A stretch of 64,000 nucleotides of DNA from Linnemannia elongata. Its lineage: Eukaryota > Mortierellomycota > Mortierellomycetes > Mortierellales > Mortierellaceae. This document shows positions 23,613-34,390 of this stretch, piece after piece. The stretch spans positions 2,666,001 to 2,730,000 of the forward strand of contig JAXBDG010000007.1 of assembly GCA_036320915.1 (NCBI GenBank). The letters run 5' to 3'. The notes under the pieces were generated by a model. It had not been told where the DNA came from. It ran no database searches and saw nothing but the letters and a program-made list of their open reading frames with translations. Each line of letters begins with the position of its first letter. The stretch's first letter is position 1. The position numbers and the translations under genes were made by a program.

Positions 23613-26600
23613 ATGGCCTCCGCAAAGTACTTCCACGACGACCACGCCGAGCACATCCTCCAGGCAAACTTCGGCACCCGTGCTATCCACGCCGGTCAGC
23701 ACCCCGACCCCGTCACCGGTATGTTTCTTTCTTTACTTTGGCATTGGAATATAGATCTCCTTCCTTCTCTTGTTCACGGTTATTTGCTACTGTCACTGAT
23801 GCTCCCATGCTGGCAGTGTGCATCAAATACTCAGGAAATGTAAAAAGAAGGGAAGAGAGGGCGCATGCAAGGACAAGGCGCAATGCCGATCTGGATCACC
23901 ACCCTCGTGGCACATTACAATCCCACCCCACAGATGCACCTTCATAGCATGAATGATAACTAACTCATGAAATCACTCTCTGTTGATGGATCTGCTTGTC
24001 AATAGGTGCCGTCATCCCCCCTCTCTCGCTCTCGACCACTTTCAAGCAGCATAGCGCTGGCGAGCACAACGTATGTTTCTTGATGTCCACTCTCATCTTG
24101 TATTTTGTCACTCTGTTACAATGGAGAAAAAGAGAAGGCTTTTTTTTTTATTTTTTATTTTTATTTTATTTTTATTTTTTTTTATTGTTTGTTTGGCTAT
24201 TTGCTTCGAATCGGCGTTGACATTGGCGGGTGCAGTAGGTATCCTTGGGATCGTACATACATGAGAGGCTCTTCTCTTTCTTTTGCGTTTTTTTCTTCTT
24301 TGGCACTGCTACACCCCCGAATAATAGGAGAATGAAAAGAGAGCATTGAAAGCTACCAACGAGACAAGAAGGACAGAAAAGACAAAGAATGACATCGAAA
24401 ACTGACAAAGAGTGAAGAAGTGGACAAAGAAGCAGGGAGGAAAAGCAGACGATACTCTTTACTCTATCCTTCACCCCTACTTTCACCATTGGATTCCCCC
24501 TTGTTCCTGCACACCCCTTGCTCTTTCTTTCTACCCTTGCTATGCAAATCACCCCATTTCCTCCAAGAATGAGGACAGTGACCACACCTCCATGTAGGAT
24601 GGCGCAATTGCCAGGAAGCATTGGACCGCGGAGGAGACGGGGCACCCTTTCAGCGCAGTCGGATTTTTTACTTATCATGTAATTTGGGTCTAATGGTTTA
24701 CAGACAGAGAAAGAGGAGGAAGAGTACTTCATCCCCGGTTGTCATTGGCATCATCATCATACCTAGCAGATCAGAGTCCCCAGAGCGAGTCCCCAGGAGA
24801 ATTTTTTTCTTTCAAATTGTGTGTCGCAGTTTTAGTTGGGTGTGTCTCCCTTTTCATTTCGATTGAGTGGGATATTTTATATATTTTAGAATAAGGATTG
24901 TGTGCTTTGCCTTCGGCTTTCAACCCCCGACTCCAACCACAACGCGAGTGCTTCGAACAACGAAGGAGACCACCAGCCCTTCTACTTTTTCAAAGGCAGA
25001 GAGAGCAGGAGCGAGAACAGAGGGGACCTAAAAGTGACGCCACTTCTCGCCATCGCAGCACAGAACATGTTCTTCTCTTTGTTTGTGTTCCCTTCACTTC
25101 GACAGCAACAACTCATTTCAGGAATTACAGTCCAGACTCAACTTGTCTGGACAGGTAGGAAAGCAACGTGGGAAAAACAGACGATGGCAATGGACAAGGT
25201 TCACTAAAGGGGGAAAGGGACCCGAACAGCACCTGGACAAAACCCTAAAGAACCCACTTGACACTGGACCATGAAGCATGGGGGGTTGCAAGAGCGACTA
25301 AGGATGCACTGTTGCGAAGCTGTCGTTTGTTTATCTTTTTGCTTTTCTTTTTACTTTGCGGGGATGGGATGTTGGGGTGGTACAACAGGTGCGTGGGAGA
25401 ACAACCTTACTGTCACTTGCCTTTCCTTTGGAGTGAGCCCCCCTCGCTTTGTAAAGATACCTCCCCTTCTACTCCTTCGGCTTTCAATTGAACATCTGGT
25501 CTGGACTCACTTTTATGCTAACCACCAAAAAAACTTCATTGGTTTCTCAATCATAGGGATTTGACTACTCCCGCTCTGGAAACCCTTCCCGCCACGCCTT
25601 TGAGACCGCTGTTGCTGCTTTGGAGGGCGCCAAGTACGGTTTGGCCTTCTCGTCCGGATCGGCCACCACTGCCACCATCGTTTCGTCCCTCCCTGCTGGA
25701 TCGCACATCGTCTCTGTCAACGATGTCTACGGAGGCACTTATCGCTACTTCACCAAGGTCGCCTCGGTCCTCGGTGTCGAGGTCACCTTTGTTGATCTCG
25801 CCGATGCCGCCAACGTTGCCTCGGTTATCCGCCCCAACACCAAGCTCGTCTGGGTCGAGACCCCCACCAACCCCACCCTCCGTTTGGTCGACATCAAGGC
25901 CGTTGCCGAGATCGCCCACAAGCACAACACCAAGTTGGTTGTCGACAACACCTTCATGTCTCCCTTCTTCCAGAACCCCCTTTCCTTGGGCGCTGATATT
26001 GTTGTTCACTCTGTCACCAAGTACATCAACGGACACTCTGAGTAAGTTATTTTTTTTTAATCGCTATTACTCATGCATGCGATCGGACGGAAAACGTCTT
26101 ATTTGTGCACAATTGTGAGTAATCCTAACATTCTCACTCTTTGTTATTATTACCAATAGTGTTGTGATGGGTGTTGCTGTTACCTCGAACGAGGAGATCT
26201 ACACAAAGTTGGCTTTCTTGCAGAACTCCATCGGAGCTGTCCCCTCGGCCTTCGACTGCTTCCTTGCCAACCGTGGTTTGAAGACCCTCCACTTGCGCAT
26301 GCGCCAGCATGCCCTCTCTGCCCAGGCCATCGCCGAGGCTCTTGAGGCTTCCCCCCGTGTCGAGAACGTCATCTACCCCGGTTTGCCCTCGCACCCCCAG
26401 CACGATCTTGCCAAGCGCCAACAGAAGGGTTTCGGAGGCATGATCTCGTTCAGGATCAAGGGCGACCTTGCCACTGCCAACGCCTTCTTGCGCCACGTTA
26501 AGTTTTTCACCTTGGCCGAGTCCCTCGGAGGTGTCGAGTCCCTCTGCGAGTTGCCCGCCACCATGACCCACGGATCCGTCTCTGCCGAGGATCGTGCCAC

Positions 26601-26706
26601 TCTTGGAATCACTGAGAACTTGATTCGTCTTTCCGTCGGTATTGAGGATACTGAGGACTTGGTTGCCGATGTCTTGGCTGCCCTTGAGGCTGCCGTTAAG
26701 CTGTAA
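23613..26706 (+). CDS. CYS3: Cystathionine gamma-lyase (Cys3 type)
   Basis: PLP enzyme of reverse transsulfuration: cystathionine to cysteine, 2-oxobutyrate and ammonia, in the cytosol. Exons 23613-23718, 24006-24070, 25557-26041 and 26160-26706 join in frame to 400 residues, the usual family length. Motifs match Cys3/CTH closely: STTFKQ, the GFDYSRSGNPSRHAFE phosphate-loop region, AFSSGSATT, VYGGTYRYF, VWVETPTNPTL, VVDNTFMSP, then HSVTKYINGHSDVVMG with the PLP lysine K212. Further motifs are AVPSAFDCFLANRGLKTL, FTLAESLGGVESL and MTHGSV. These favour gamma-lyase over gamma-synthase, though activity overlap is common in the family. Intron 2 (24071-25556) is 1486 bp, yet the protein shows no gap there relative to homologues. 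Intron 3 splits the Asp codon of NGHSD. Confidence 0.96.
24071..25556 (+). other. Unusually long (1486 bp) intron in cystathionine gamma-lyase
   Basis: Bounded by a GTATGT donor and TCATAG acceptor, with exon sequences HSAGEHN and GFDYSRS meeting cleanly. It contains a T/A-rich tract (24139-24185) but no recognisable gene, terminal repeats or mobile-element protein. A 186-codon minus-strand open frame (24172-24732) has no family resemblance. Confidence 0.75.
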
Positions 26707-27043
26707 AGCCTTTGGTGACTAGCTGGATCGATACTCACTTACATCATTTTAGATATTAGAACAGTTGTCTTTTCTTAATCCTCCCGCACACATTCAATTA
26801 CTCGCACCTGTACATTCCATTCTTTTCATACGCGAATAAATTACCTACCATCATTAAACGCATCCACATGCTTCCTGACTTACAGCCTTGCACCCGTGCA
26901 GCAAGCCACCAGATCCGAATCCTTGAAAGGGAAGCAGTCACCTCTTGCCTTCTTGAAACTCGTACAAAAAGGTGTGAGGGCGATTTGCTCACAACTCAAA
27001 CAAACAACGTAATACACCCTATTCAACAAACCAGCATCGAGCC
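26707..27043. other. Short intergenic region between cystathionine gamma-lyase and ARP8
   Basis: Only 337 bases, shared by the 3' end of one gene and the promoter of the next. The CA-rich stretch just before 27044 fits a leader. No other feature seen. Confidence 0.5.
26835..26840 (+). terminator. AATAAA polyadenylation signal candidate
   Basis: Canonical hexamer 129 bases downstream of the cystathionine gamma-lyase stop codon. Confidence 0.4.
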
Positions 27044-30000
27044 ATGGAGGACGTCAACATGGAGGACGCTGGTCCACCAGTCAGCGAACAACACTCGCAG
27101 CCACAAGGAACTTCATCTGAACTAGAACAACACCCTTCATCTGCACATATTACTGCACAACAGGGCCCCCATCAAGACGCTGCGTCTGCTGTCGACGCGA
27201 TGGCACCCTCTACTACAACCAACAAGGCAGAGACAACGAATGCCGATGTCGATGTCGATCAGAGTCTGAACAGTAACAAGGACACAGGGGCTGCGGCCAC
27301 TACATCCTCAGACTCAACTCCCGCACCAGATTCGTCAACATTGAACGTCTACACTGATATAGCTGACAAGAGCGAGGCGGGTGTCGCTGGTGCTACTACC
27401 ACTACTGCAGCACAGGAGGATCAAAAGGATGAGGACTCGGTTATGGATGTCGATACTGTCCCCCCTATTGTCGCAACATCCACCTTTGTTGATACAGGAG
27501 TACAGGATCACCCTATGGATTCTCAGCCTGCCGAGGATGCCTCCTTGACGTCCGCACAACCAATAATATCCACAAGCGGAGCAGTCGGAGGTGCGCCCGA
27601 GACAAGGTCGTCTGCAGAGCACGGAAAGGCATCAGAAACGAGCACGACATCGACTTTGACAACACCTGCGACCACTGCCGAGACAGTCAAGGTGGAAGGC
27701 AATGAAGAAGCTGCACTCGAGACAGTACCCTCCGATGCATCCTCTTCAACATCGGCACCAACTAATACAGCAGCTGAAGGAGAGGTAGCAGGTCCAGCTA
27801 CCGCAGGAGAACAACCGGAGACTGCAGCAGCAGTGTCGCTAGCAGAGCCAGAGGCACCGCCAGGACCGCCGCCAAAACCGGTCTACGTACCCCAGTTCAA
27901 ATTCACAACCTTTGCACCCATGACGCCTATCCCCGTTCGTAACATCACCAATACCTTTCAAAAGACCGACAAGAACTACGTTCTCAAGGAGCTGGCTGCC
28001 GGGAAACAGAGACGTCGGAAGCGTAAGGCAGAACAAGCGAGCGACGAGTCAGGCGAGGCAAACCTGGAGGGCGGGGTACAGGAGAATGGAGCCGACGGAG
28101 AATCGTCGACTACAGGAGGAGGAGAATCGGAGATTCTGAAGAGGAAGCGTGGTGATGAGTTCTCAACGATTCGGAAAGGAATATTTGCGGACGAAGATGA
28201 TAATGAGGAGGAGGACAAGGAGGATCAGGAGAACGAAGAGAATGGACTTAAGGACGCCAACGAGGATGATGACGAGGATGAGTTTAGTAGCGACAGTGAC
28301 TCTGAGGAGAGTGTCATAAACGAGATGGACGAGAATGGAGAAACAAGATCTGTAAGTGCGCAGCATTCTCAGATTGACTTGGTTTGCAGGTACGTTTTCG
28401 CAGTTGGACTCGTTTGTTCAGAGACTCAACCTCCTTCCTCTTTTCATTCTGTTTTGCGCGATATATAGTCGGCCGATATGGGCAAGAAGGTTATTGTAAT
28501 TCATCCAGGATCAAGATTTCTCAGGATCGGTCGCGCCTCGGATGCTTATCCTATTATCACACCACACTGTATTGCTCGCAGGATTCGCGTCCCTCCACTC
28601 TCGACAGTCATCACGAATGGACTGACCAAGGCAGTTGCTGTATCAGGAACAGCTGCAGAGTCTCAAGGAGAAGATGCAGCGTCGGCAGCCACAAGAGAAG
28701 AGGCTGCTGAAGCAGACCAGGACAAGGAAGATGCCATGGATGTGGATGAAGACGACGACGAAGATTCTCCTCACAGCCCTGTGCCCGATGTAAGTTGAAT
28801 CGTATAGAATGGTTTTTGTTCAGCGTACTCTAGCAGTCTTGGCAAGCTTGTTATTAACGGCACCAATGCTGTTCTTGCATGCTTCTTCTTAGGTGATAAA
28901 TGACAGGTTCCTTCAAGAAATCGAGTACGATTTGAAGATGAGGATGAAGGCCGCTAAGCGCAAGCCCGTCAACAATGCAAAGACGCAGGTTCGATCTTTT
29001 AACACTTCCACACGGCCCGAGCGCATTCTCGACCATAACGATCCCTACAAGGTCGAGTGGACTGACCCAGCAGTTGAAGGCGAGTTTATCATCGGTCAAA
29101 AGGTACCTTTTGTTTCAACACTCCCATCAAACCCGTCCTTCACGATGGAGTTACTTCTTGTGGTGAGTATTGATGCTAACAATAGGGACATTCTCTCTCT
29201 TTGGTTGTAGGCATTGAATCTACCGCAGGGAAAGCATCACAACTTTAAGCTCTTTTGGCCTATTGTTGGGGGGAAGTTGAACGAGACCGACTATGCGACC
29301 CCCAGGGTGGTCGTCTCGGATATGGAGACTATCTGGACTAAGGTCATCCAGGAGGATCTCGGGATAGAGCCCAAGCAGTTCAGAGTAAGCTACACTTGGA
29401 TGTGCCGTGTTTTTTTTTAAATAGGCTATCGAGCATGTGCCGGACGAGAGACACCAACGCTGCTTTATATTGCTTCTTCTACATTAGAAACACTATGCAT
29501 TACTTATTATTCCGGACCATTACAACAAGGTCTACGTGACTGAGCTGATCGGGATGCTGCTTAAGTCGATGCAGTTCCGAGGAGTCATGGTCCAACAAGA
29601 GTCAGTCTGTGCGTCCTTTGGAGCCGGAGTGTCTGCAGCATGCGTGGTAGACATTGGAGCAGAGATCACCAAGGTTGCCTGCGTTGAGGATGGAATCTGC
29701 ATCCCTAACTCCAGAGCCGTCTTGAAGTATGGTGGCGACGACATTACGCGGTGTTTTGCGGCGCTCGTCAACAGAACTGGTTTCCCATACCGAGAACTGG
29801 ATCTGTCACAGACATATGACTGGAGACTCATGGAAGAGCTGAAGGAGAAGTGGTGTACGATGAACGAGGCTGATCTGACGGTTCAGGTCTATAGCTTCTT
29901 TGTGAGGCGGCCGGAGAAGCAGACGGAAAAGTATCAGGTCAAGGTCTACGATGAAGTCGCCCTCTCTCCCATGGTAACACCCACAAACAGCTTGTTTTTT

Positions 30001-31082
30001 CAGCCTCTTTGGATCCCACAACTACTGAGCATACAAGGCTAACGTGTCACTGCTGTGTCCTATTATCTGTAAAATAGTGCTTGTTCTTCCCAGGGGTCAT
30101 TCGGAGATGGATTGAGGAGCGCGAGACAAAGCCCGCATTCACGAAGCTCATCAACCACGAAGATATCAACGATGAGGATGCGCCACCAGTACGTTTCTCG
30201 TGTGATACGGAGAGCCTAATTGCTATGTATTCTGTATCGTGTTATTTTAACATTCTCCTCCCTCTTCGTATTGTAGATTGCGCTTATGAATCAGACATCA
30301 AAGAAGAGCACGGCTGCTGCTGCTGCGGCTGCTGCTGCAGCAAGGGCGGGAACACCTTCACTGACAGCACCAGGAGAGGAGAATGCTCAACCCAGTCAGG
30401 CAGCGACACCTAATGCGACCCCAGCACAGACACCTGCACCCTCAGCACTTGCTACGGCGTCAACATCAGTGCCAGGAGTCGCTACACCTGTCGCCGCTGC
30501 AGTGGCGCCGGCTGTTGTTGTGCCAGTAGAACCAGCAGTCATCCCTTTTGCCATGGAGCCCTCAGTCAGGACGACAGACAAGGCCTGGGAAACGGCTGGA
30601 GTGATAGGCAAGGACCACTTTTCGAGCCTCGTGGCGCTGGACGTTGTTGTTGCCCAGTGTATCTCGAACTGTGGTAGCGAGGAGCGGTCCAAGAAGTTGT
30701 ATGGAAGTATCATCCTTGTCGGTGGAGGCGGTATGATCCAAGGATTTGACCGCGTTTTGGAGGATCGGTAAGAACAGCTGCACTTTTTAAATGGATATCC
30801 TATTTGGTGCTTCTTCATTTCCTCGTTCTGACATTACTTTGTGCATGCTGATGACATAGACTGTTCCAAGCACTGCCAGCGACGTTGACGACGGTGGAGA
30901 AGGTGGAGGTGTTGCCTGCACCGCGCGAGATGGATCCTCGCTTGTTGGTGTGGAAGGGCGGTTCAGTCCTTGGCAAGCTGGATTCTGCCAGGGAGCTGTG
31001 GATTAAACCATTGGAGTGGGAGCTTCTGGGACGCAAGGTTCTTAGGGACAAGGCCCTCTTTGTTTGGAGCAGCAAGGACTAG
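27044..31082 (+). CDS. ARP8: Actin-related protein 8 (Arp8), INO80 chromatin remodelling subunit
   Basis: Nuclear actin-fold subunit of INO80 that binds nucleosomes or extranucleosomal DNA. Eight exons: 27044-28351, 28469-28789, 28893-29102, 29211-29384, 29488-29973, 30078-30188, 30277-30767 and 30860-31082, giving 1107 residues. Six of the seven introns are phase 0. The first 430 residues are disordered and acidic. The Arp8 core starts at KKVIVIHPGSRFLRIGRASD (exon 2) and continues through PHCIARR, IIGQKALNLP, FKLFWPIVGG, YALLIIPDHYNK, FRGVMVQQESVCASFGAG, VDIGAEITKVACVEDG, SPMCLFFPGVI and LVGGGGMIQGF, ending with VWKGGSVLGKLD. An acidic insert (end of exon 2) and an Ala/Pro/Thr-rich insert of about 80 residues (30301-30560, with a poly-Ala run) interrupt the fold, as long inserts often do in Arp8. 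The start has a strong context (GCCATGG). Confidence 0.94.
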
Positions 31083-33340
31083 ACACAATATTGCCTTTTT
31101 TTTCTTTCTTTTGCTTACTAATAAAACTATCGTTGCTCTTGTCAAATTGTGCCCTGTGGAGGTGGGCGTTGGTATGAGAAAAAGACGGGGGAGGGGTTGT
31201 GTACTTCCTGAACGCGTCTTGAATGAGAGACAGAGAGTGACACCGTCTTGCACTTGTAGCGTTCGTCCGTTCAGGAACAATGTCTCCAACACATTTTCAC
31301 ACCTACACATTTCCACACCTACATTGCCTACACACTCCCCCAAGCCTTATTCTTATCCCTTTCATGTCTTCAATAGCTTTAGTACTTCTGCACCCAGACC
31401 GACCGCGATAGAAAATCAAATGTATCTAGAGAGACACACTAATTTCCCATGAGTCCATCGAAAGATCTAAAGATCCGTATGTGATGTCTCTCCTGCTTCC
31501 CCCCTCCCTTTGTTTGTTTTTCTACCCTGCCATGTAAATTGATCGGTCCTTGATAATAATCCTCGATATGGGCCTACCGATGCTGTGTCTTGTGTCTTGT
31601 GCCTTTGGGTGTTTATGCGATGGTGTTTGTAGATAGAAAATGAAATGAAATATCGATTCGTGTAAATTGGGTGTGGAGGCGTTGGGTCAAGGGTGGAAAG
31701 AGAGGAGTTTAATGTGTGTGAAAAAAAGAAACAAAAAGCCTCCAGCCCGCAAAAGGAAAGAGACTTGGATCCTTATCAAAAAGTCAAGTGGTTCAAGTGT
31801 AAAAGCCTTTTTCCTCAGGCAACGCGTTCGTTGTTGCCAGGCTACCAGAGCCGTACTGTCATATGCCTTCCCTTCTTTCTGAAACGCAGGGTCAAGGAAT
31901 GAAGAGGAAAGGAGAAGCTCATTGATTCTCGTAAACCTTGCCTTTGCCCTGTCGGCATCTTTTGCAGTATCGGTCAAGGACCCCTTTTCATTTCAAAACG
32001 GTTGATGGCTTTTGATTTTCAGGTCCAGGATGAGAGATGTAAGATGAACCCTGTTATCGTCCTCGCTTCATTGACGTATGTCTTCCTCTCCACCCCCATC
32101 CAGTTGCATTGCATTCGTTCAGTCCCCGCTCACACCCAAAAAGATAGAGATGACAACAAGTTATTAAGAGATACACAGCCCGTCTGTCGTTGTTTTCCAT
32201 TTGTTCCATTTTTCTTGTCCTCTCTGCTTCCTTGTTCGTTTCGTACGGCTTATGCTGATAACTGGCAGAATGACGAAGCACGTACACATTCACCAAGACA
32301 ACGTGCAACAGAGACACACGGATAAACGTTTCCATCGGCCAACGAATGATTCGAGCAAAGAAGAGGGACAGAGGATAAGCAGAACAAAGAAAATTCAACA
32401 TCGTCCCTCAGGGCTTCGGCCCTATCTATCACACTTGTTCAACATGAAGATAAGTCCAAAGGCTGCACCCTTGAAGGTTAATTTGATTTTATTTATTTTT
32501 TGGTTATTAGCGTGAAAGAAAAATAACGTCAACGGAACATTGCGAAGGCATCTAGCGTCAAAACATGAACAGTGTATGTATATGAGTAAGACGAATAGGA
32601 GAAAGGGTACCATTTTAGCGACCATAACCCTGAGAGCACCTCATGCATGCCCCTTCTCCTTTGCCTCCTGTTTTTCGTATGTTCTATCTCGAACCCGGAC
32701 TCCTTGCTTATTGCCGTCATTTGGTTTGTTTGTTTGTTTGTTTGTTTGCTTGCTCTCATTCACCCTTTTGCTTTTTGTTTCCCGAAGGAGGGAATGAGAG
32801 GAGGTGGAAAGGCAAAGGAGAAGCAAGGAGGCCCGATATTGCCAATGCACGAAACAAAAAGTATTACAACGTGGTGAAAAACAGAAACTTATATGCTTGG
32901 TCCGTCGTTACTTGTGAACCACATATATACTCATAGACATAGTTGTTTCTTCATCTCGTGCAATTGCAAGGCCATATCTGCTTTAAAGTATTTTTTATTT
33001 TGGAGTAACAAACAATGGAAGAGGATGGAGGAAAGAAAACTTTCCTCCGCACTCCATTATGAGATGTCTAGAAAGGTAAACAATAAAATGGTTGCACGAA
33101 TGGAAGGTGTGTTGTTGTTGTATGTATGTACAGGATGGTGGTGTTTGTGGTATTTCTCCACATGTCAAAGCATCTGTGAGCAGAGTGCCTTAGGTGATGT
33201 TGATGGCAGAGTAAAGGGTCGTTAAAAGCTGATGTACAGGGGAAAGGTAAAGTAGGGATAATAGTAGCAAATGCAAAGCACAAACAATGAAAACACAAAG
33301 TATGAGGGAATGGTTGGGACAACGAAGAGACGAGAGGTGT
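31083..33340. other. Intergenic spacer between converging ARP8 and minus-strand gene
   Basis: 2.2 kb between two gene 3' ends. I see no ORF with family resemblance, no tRNA and no mobile-element termini. A short TTTG tetranucleotide repeat lies near 32725-32748. Confidence 0.5.
31120..31125 (+). terminator. AATAAA polyadenylation signal candidate for ARP8
   Basis: Canonical hexamer 38 bases after the ARP8 stop codon. Confidence 0.5.
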
Positions 33341-34249
33341 TTAGACCTGGTAGATTTGGTCCTCCTCATACTCGTCCTGGACCTCGTCCTGGCGGTCCTC
33401 GAACTGGGCCAGGTTGACGATGGGCCACTGGAGCATCTCCTCCTCCGTGTACTCAGGGGCGAGACGACGGAGATGCTGCTTCCTTCCGACCTTGGCAACT
33501 GCAGCAGACAAAGCCTCAACCTCCTTGAAATCATCAGCGTACAAGTCAAAGGCGGAGGCTTCGCTCACCTCTTTCTCCGATTCTGCGACGGCGAAGGCCT
33601 CCTTTGGCTCTAACACTTCCTCCTGGATCGAGGAGGCAGCAACGACGAGAGGAGCATCTGCGATGACGACCTTGGTAGAATAAGAAACAGAAGCAGCATC
33701 CAATTCGGCTTCGGTCATCCAAAGACCCATGGACTCTTCCTGGCGTCTCCTAACAGTTTCAGGATCTTGAGCAAGCTGCTCCTCCTCCTCATTGTCCAGC
33801 AGCTGGTCACGGTCTTGCTCGGCCTTCTCAAGCTCGTCCTGTTCTTGAGCAAGACGGGCCAAAGCCTCCGACTCACGGTCGCGAAAGAGTTGCTCTTGTT
33901 GTTCGGTGTGGCGGATCAGGCGTTCGTAGGGAGTTGATGACTCGCTGCTACCTGCTGCTGTGAGGTCGACGTGGATGGTGATTGGGCGGGAGACGGTGCG
34001 GAAGGGAGTTGAAGAAGAGTCGGCGGCGGTGGGTTCTATTGAGCGAGCGTTAATGGCATTGTTGTTGGTGGAAGTGGTGTCCTTGGAATCGGAGGGTATT
34101 GAAGAAGCGACTGTTGAAGAGGAGTGGGGTGTGGAGATGGGGAGGGCGCTAGTGGGTGTACAGGCTGAGAGGGCCAGGAGGCAGACAAAGGTTGAAGGTG
34201 TGAAGAAAGTCTTTATCGACAATGCAGGTGGGGGGTTTGTTCTTGCCAT
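33341..34249 (-). CDS. Predicted secreted acidic protein with coiled coil (302 aa)
   Basis: Single exon; stop TAA at 33343-33341 and ATG at 34249-34247. The open frame extends further upstream but only through a translated (CT)n leader, so the first non-repeat Met is chosen. Residues 1-40 have a basic N-end and a hydrophobic segment (FVCLLALSACTPTSA) that looks like a signal peptide. A Ser/Thr-rich stretch follows, then a highly charged Glu/Gln/Arg region (about 120-190; RESEALARLAQEQDELEKAEQ) predicted as a coiled coil, and an acidic tail ending EYEEDQIYQV. Only one cysteine, within the signal region. Family not recognised; no enzyme motif. Secretion or ER-lumen location is inferred from the signal peptide alone. 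Confidence 0.72.
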   Translation of the reverse strand: MARTNPPPALSIKTFFTPSTFVCLLALSACTPTSALPISTPHSSSTVASSIPSDSKDTTSTNNNAINARSIEPTAADSSSTPFRTVSRPITIHVDLTAAGSSESSTPYERLIRHTEQQEQLFRDRESEALARLAQEQDELEKAEQDRDQLLDNEEEEQLAQDPETVRRRQEESMGLWMTEAELDAASVSYSTKVVIADAPLVVAASSIQEEVLEPKEAFAVAESEKEVSEASAFDLYADDFKEVEALSAAVAKVGRKQHLRRLAPEYTEEEMLQWPIVNLAQFEDRQDEVQDEYEEDQIYQV

Positions 34250-34269
34250 TATGTAGTAGTGCGTTGTTG

Positions 34270-34270
34270 T

Positions 34271-34304
<34 letters not shown>

Positions 34305-34338
34305 TGAGAGAGTGAGAGAGTGAGAGAGAGAAAGAGAG

Positions 34339-34388
<50 letters not shown>
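34270..34388. repeat. Long (GA)n/(CT)n microsatellite in the leader of the minus-strand gene
   Basis: Nearly pure GA repeat, about 120 bases with occasional GT or AA interruptions, starting 21 bases upstream of the minus-strand start codon. On the sense strand of that gene it is a (CT)n tract, matching the CT-rich leaders elsewhere here but much longer. Confidence 0.9.

Positions 34389-34390
<2 letters not shown>

Noticed and set aside
24172..24732. 186-codon minus-strand frame inside the long cystathionine gamma-lyase intron
   Set aside because: Starts in a repeat-rich stretch and ends in poly-Lys from the T tract; no recognisable domain, so not called as a nested gene.
25551..26571. Minus-strand open frames opposite cystathionine gamma-lyase
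   Set aside because: Same codon-bias shadow; composition is Gly/Asp/Val-rich without motifs.
28390..28468. Alternative ARP8 donor GTACGT at 28390
   Set aside because: Its phase breaks the frame into exon 2, whereas the donor at 28352 joins exon 2 in frame into the Arp8 core.
32725..32748. TTTG tetranucleotide repeat as a mobile-element boundary
   Set aside because: Simple slippage repeat with no flanking element features.
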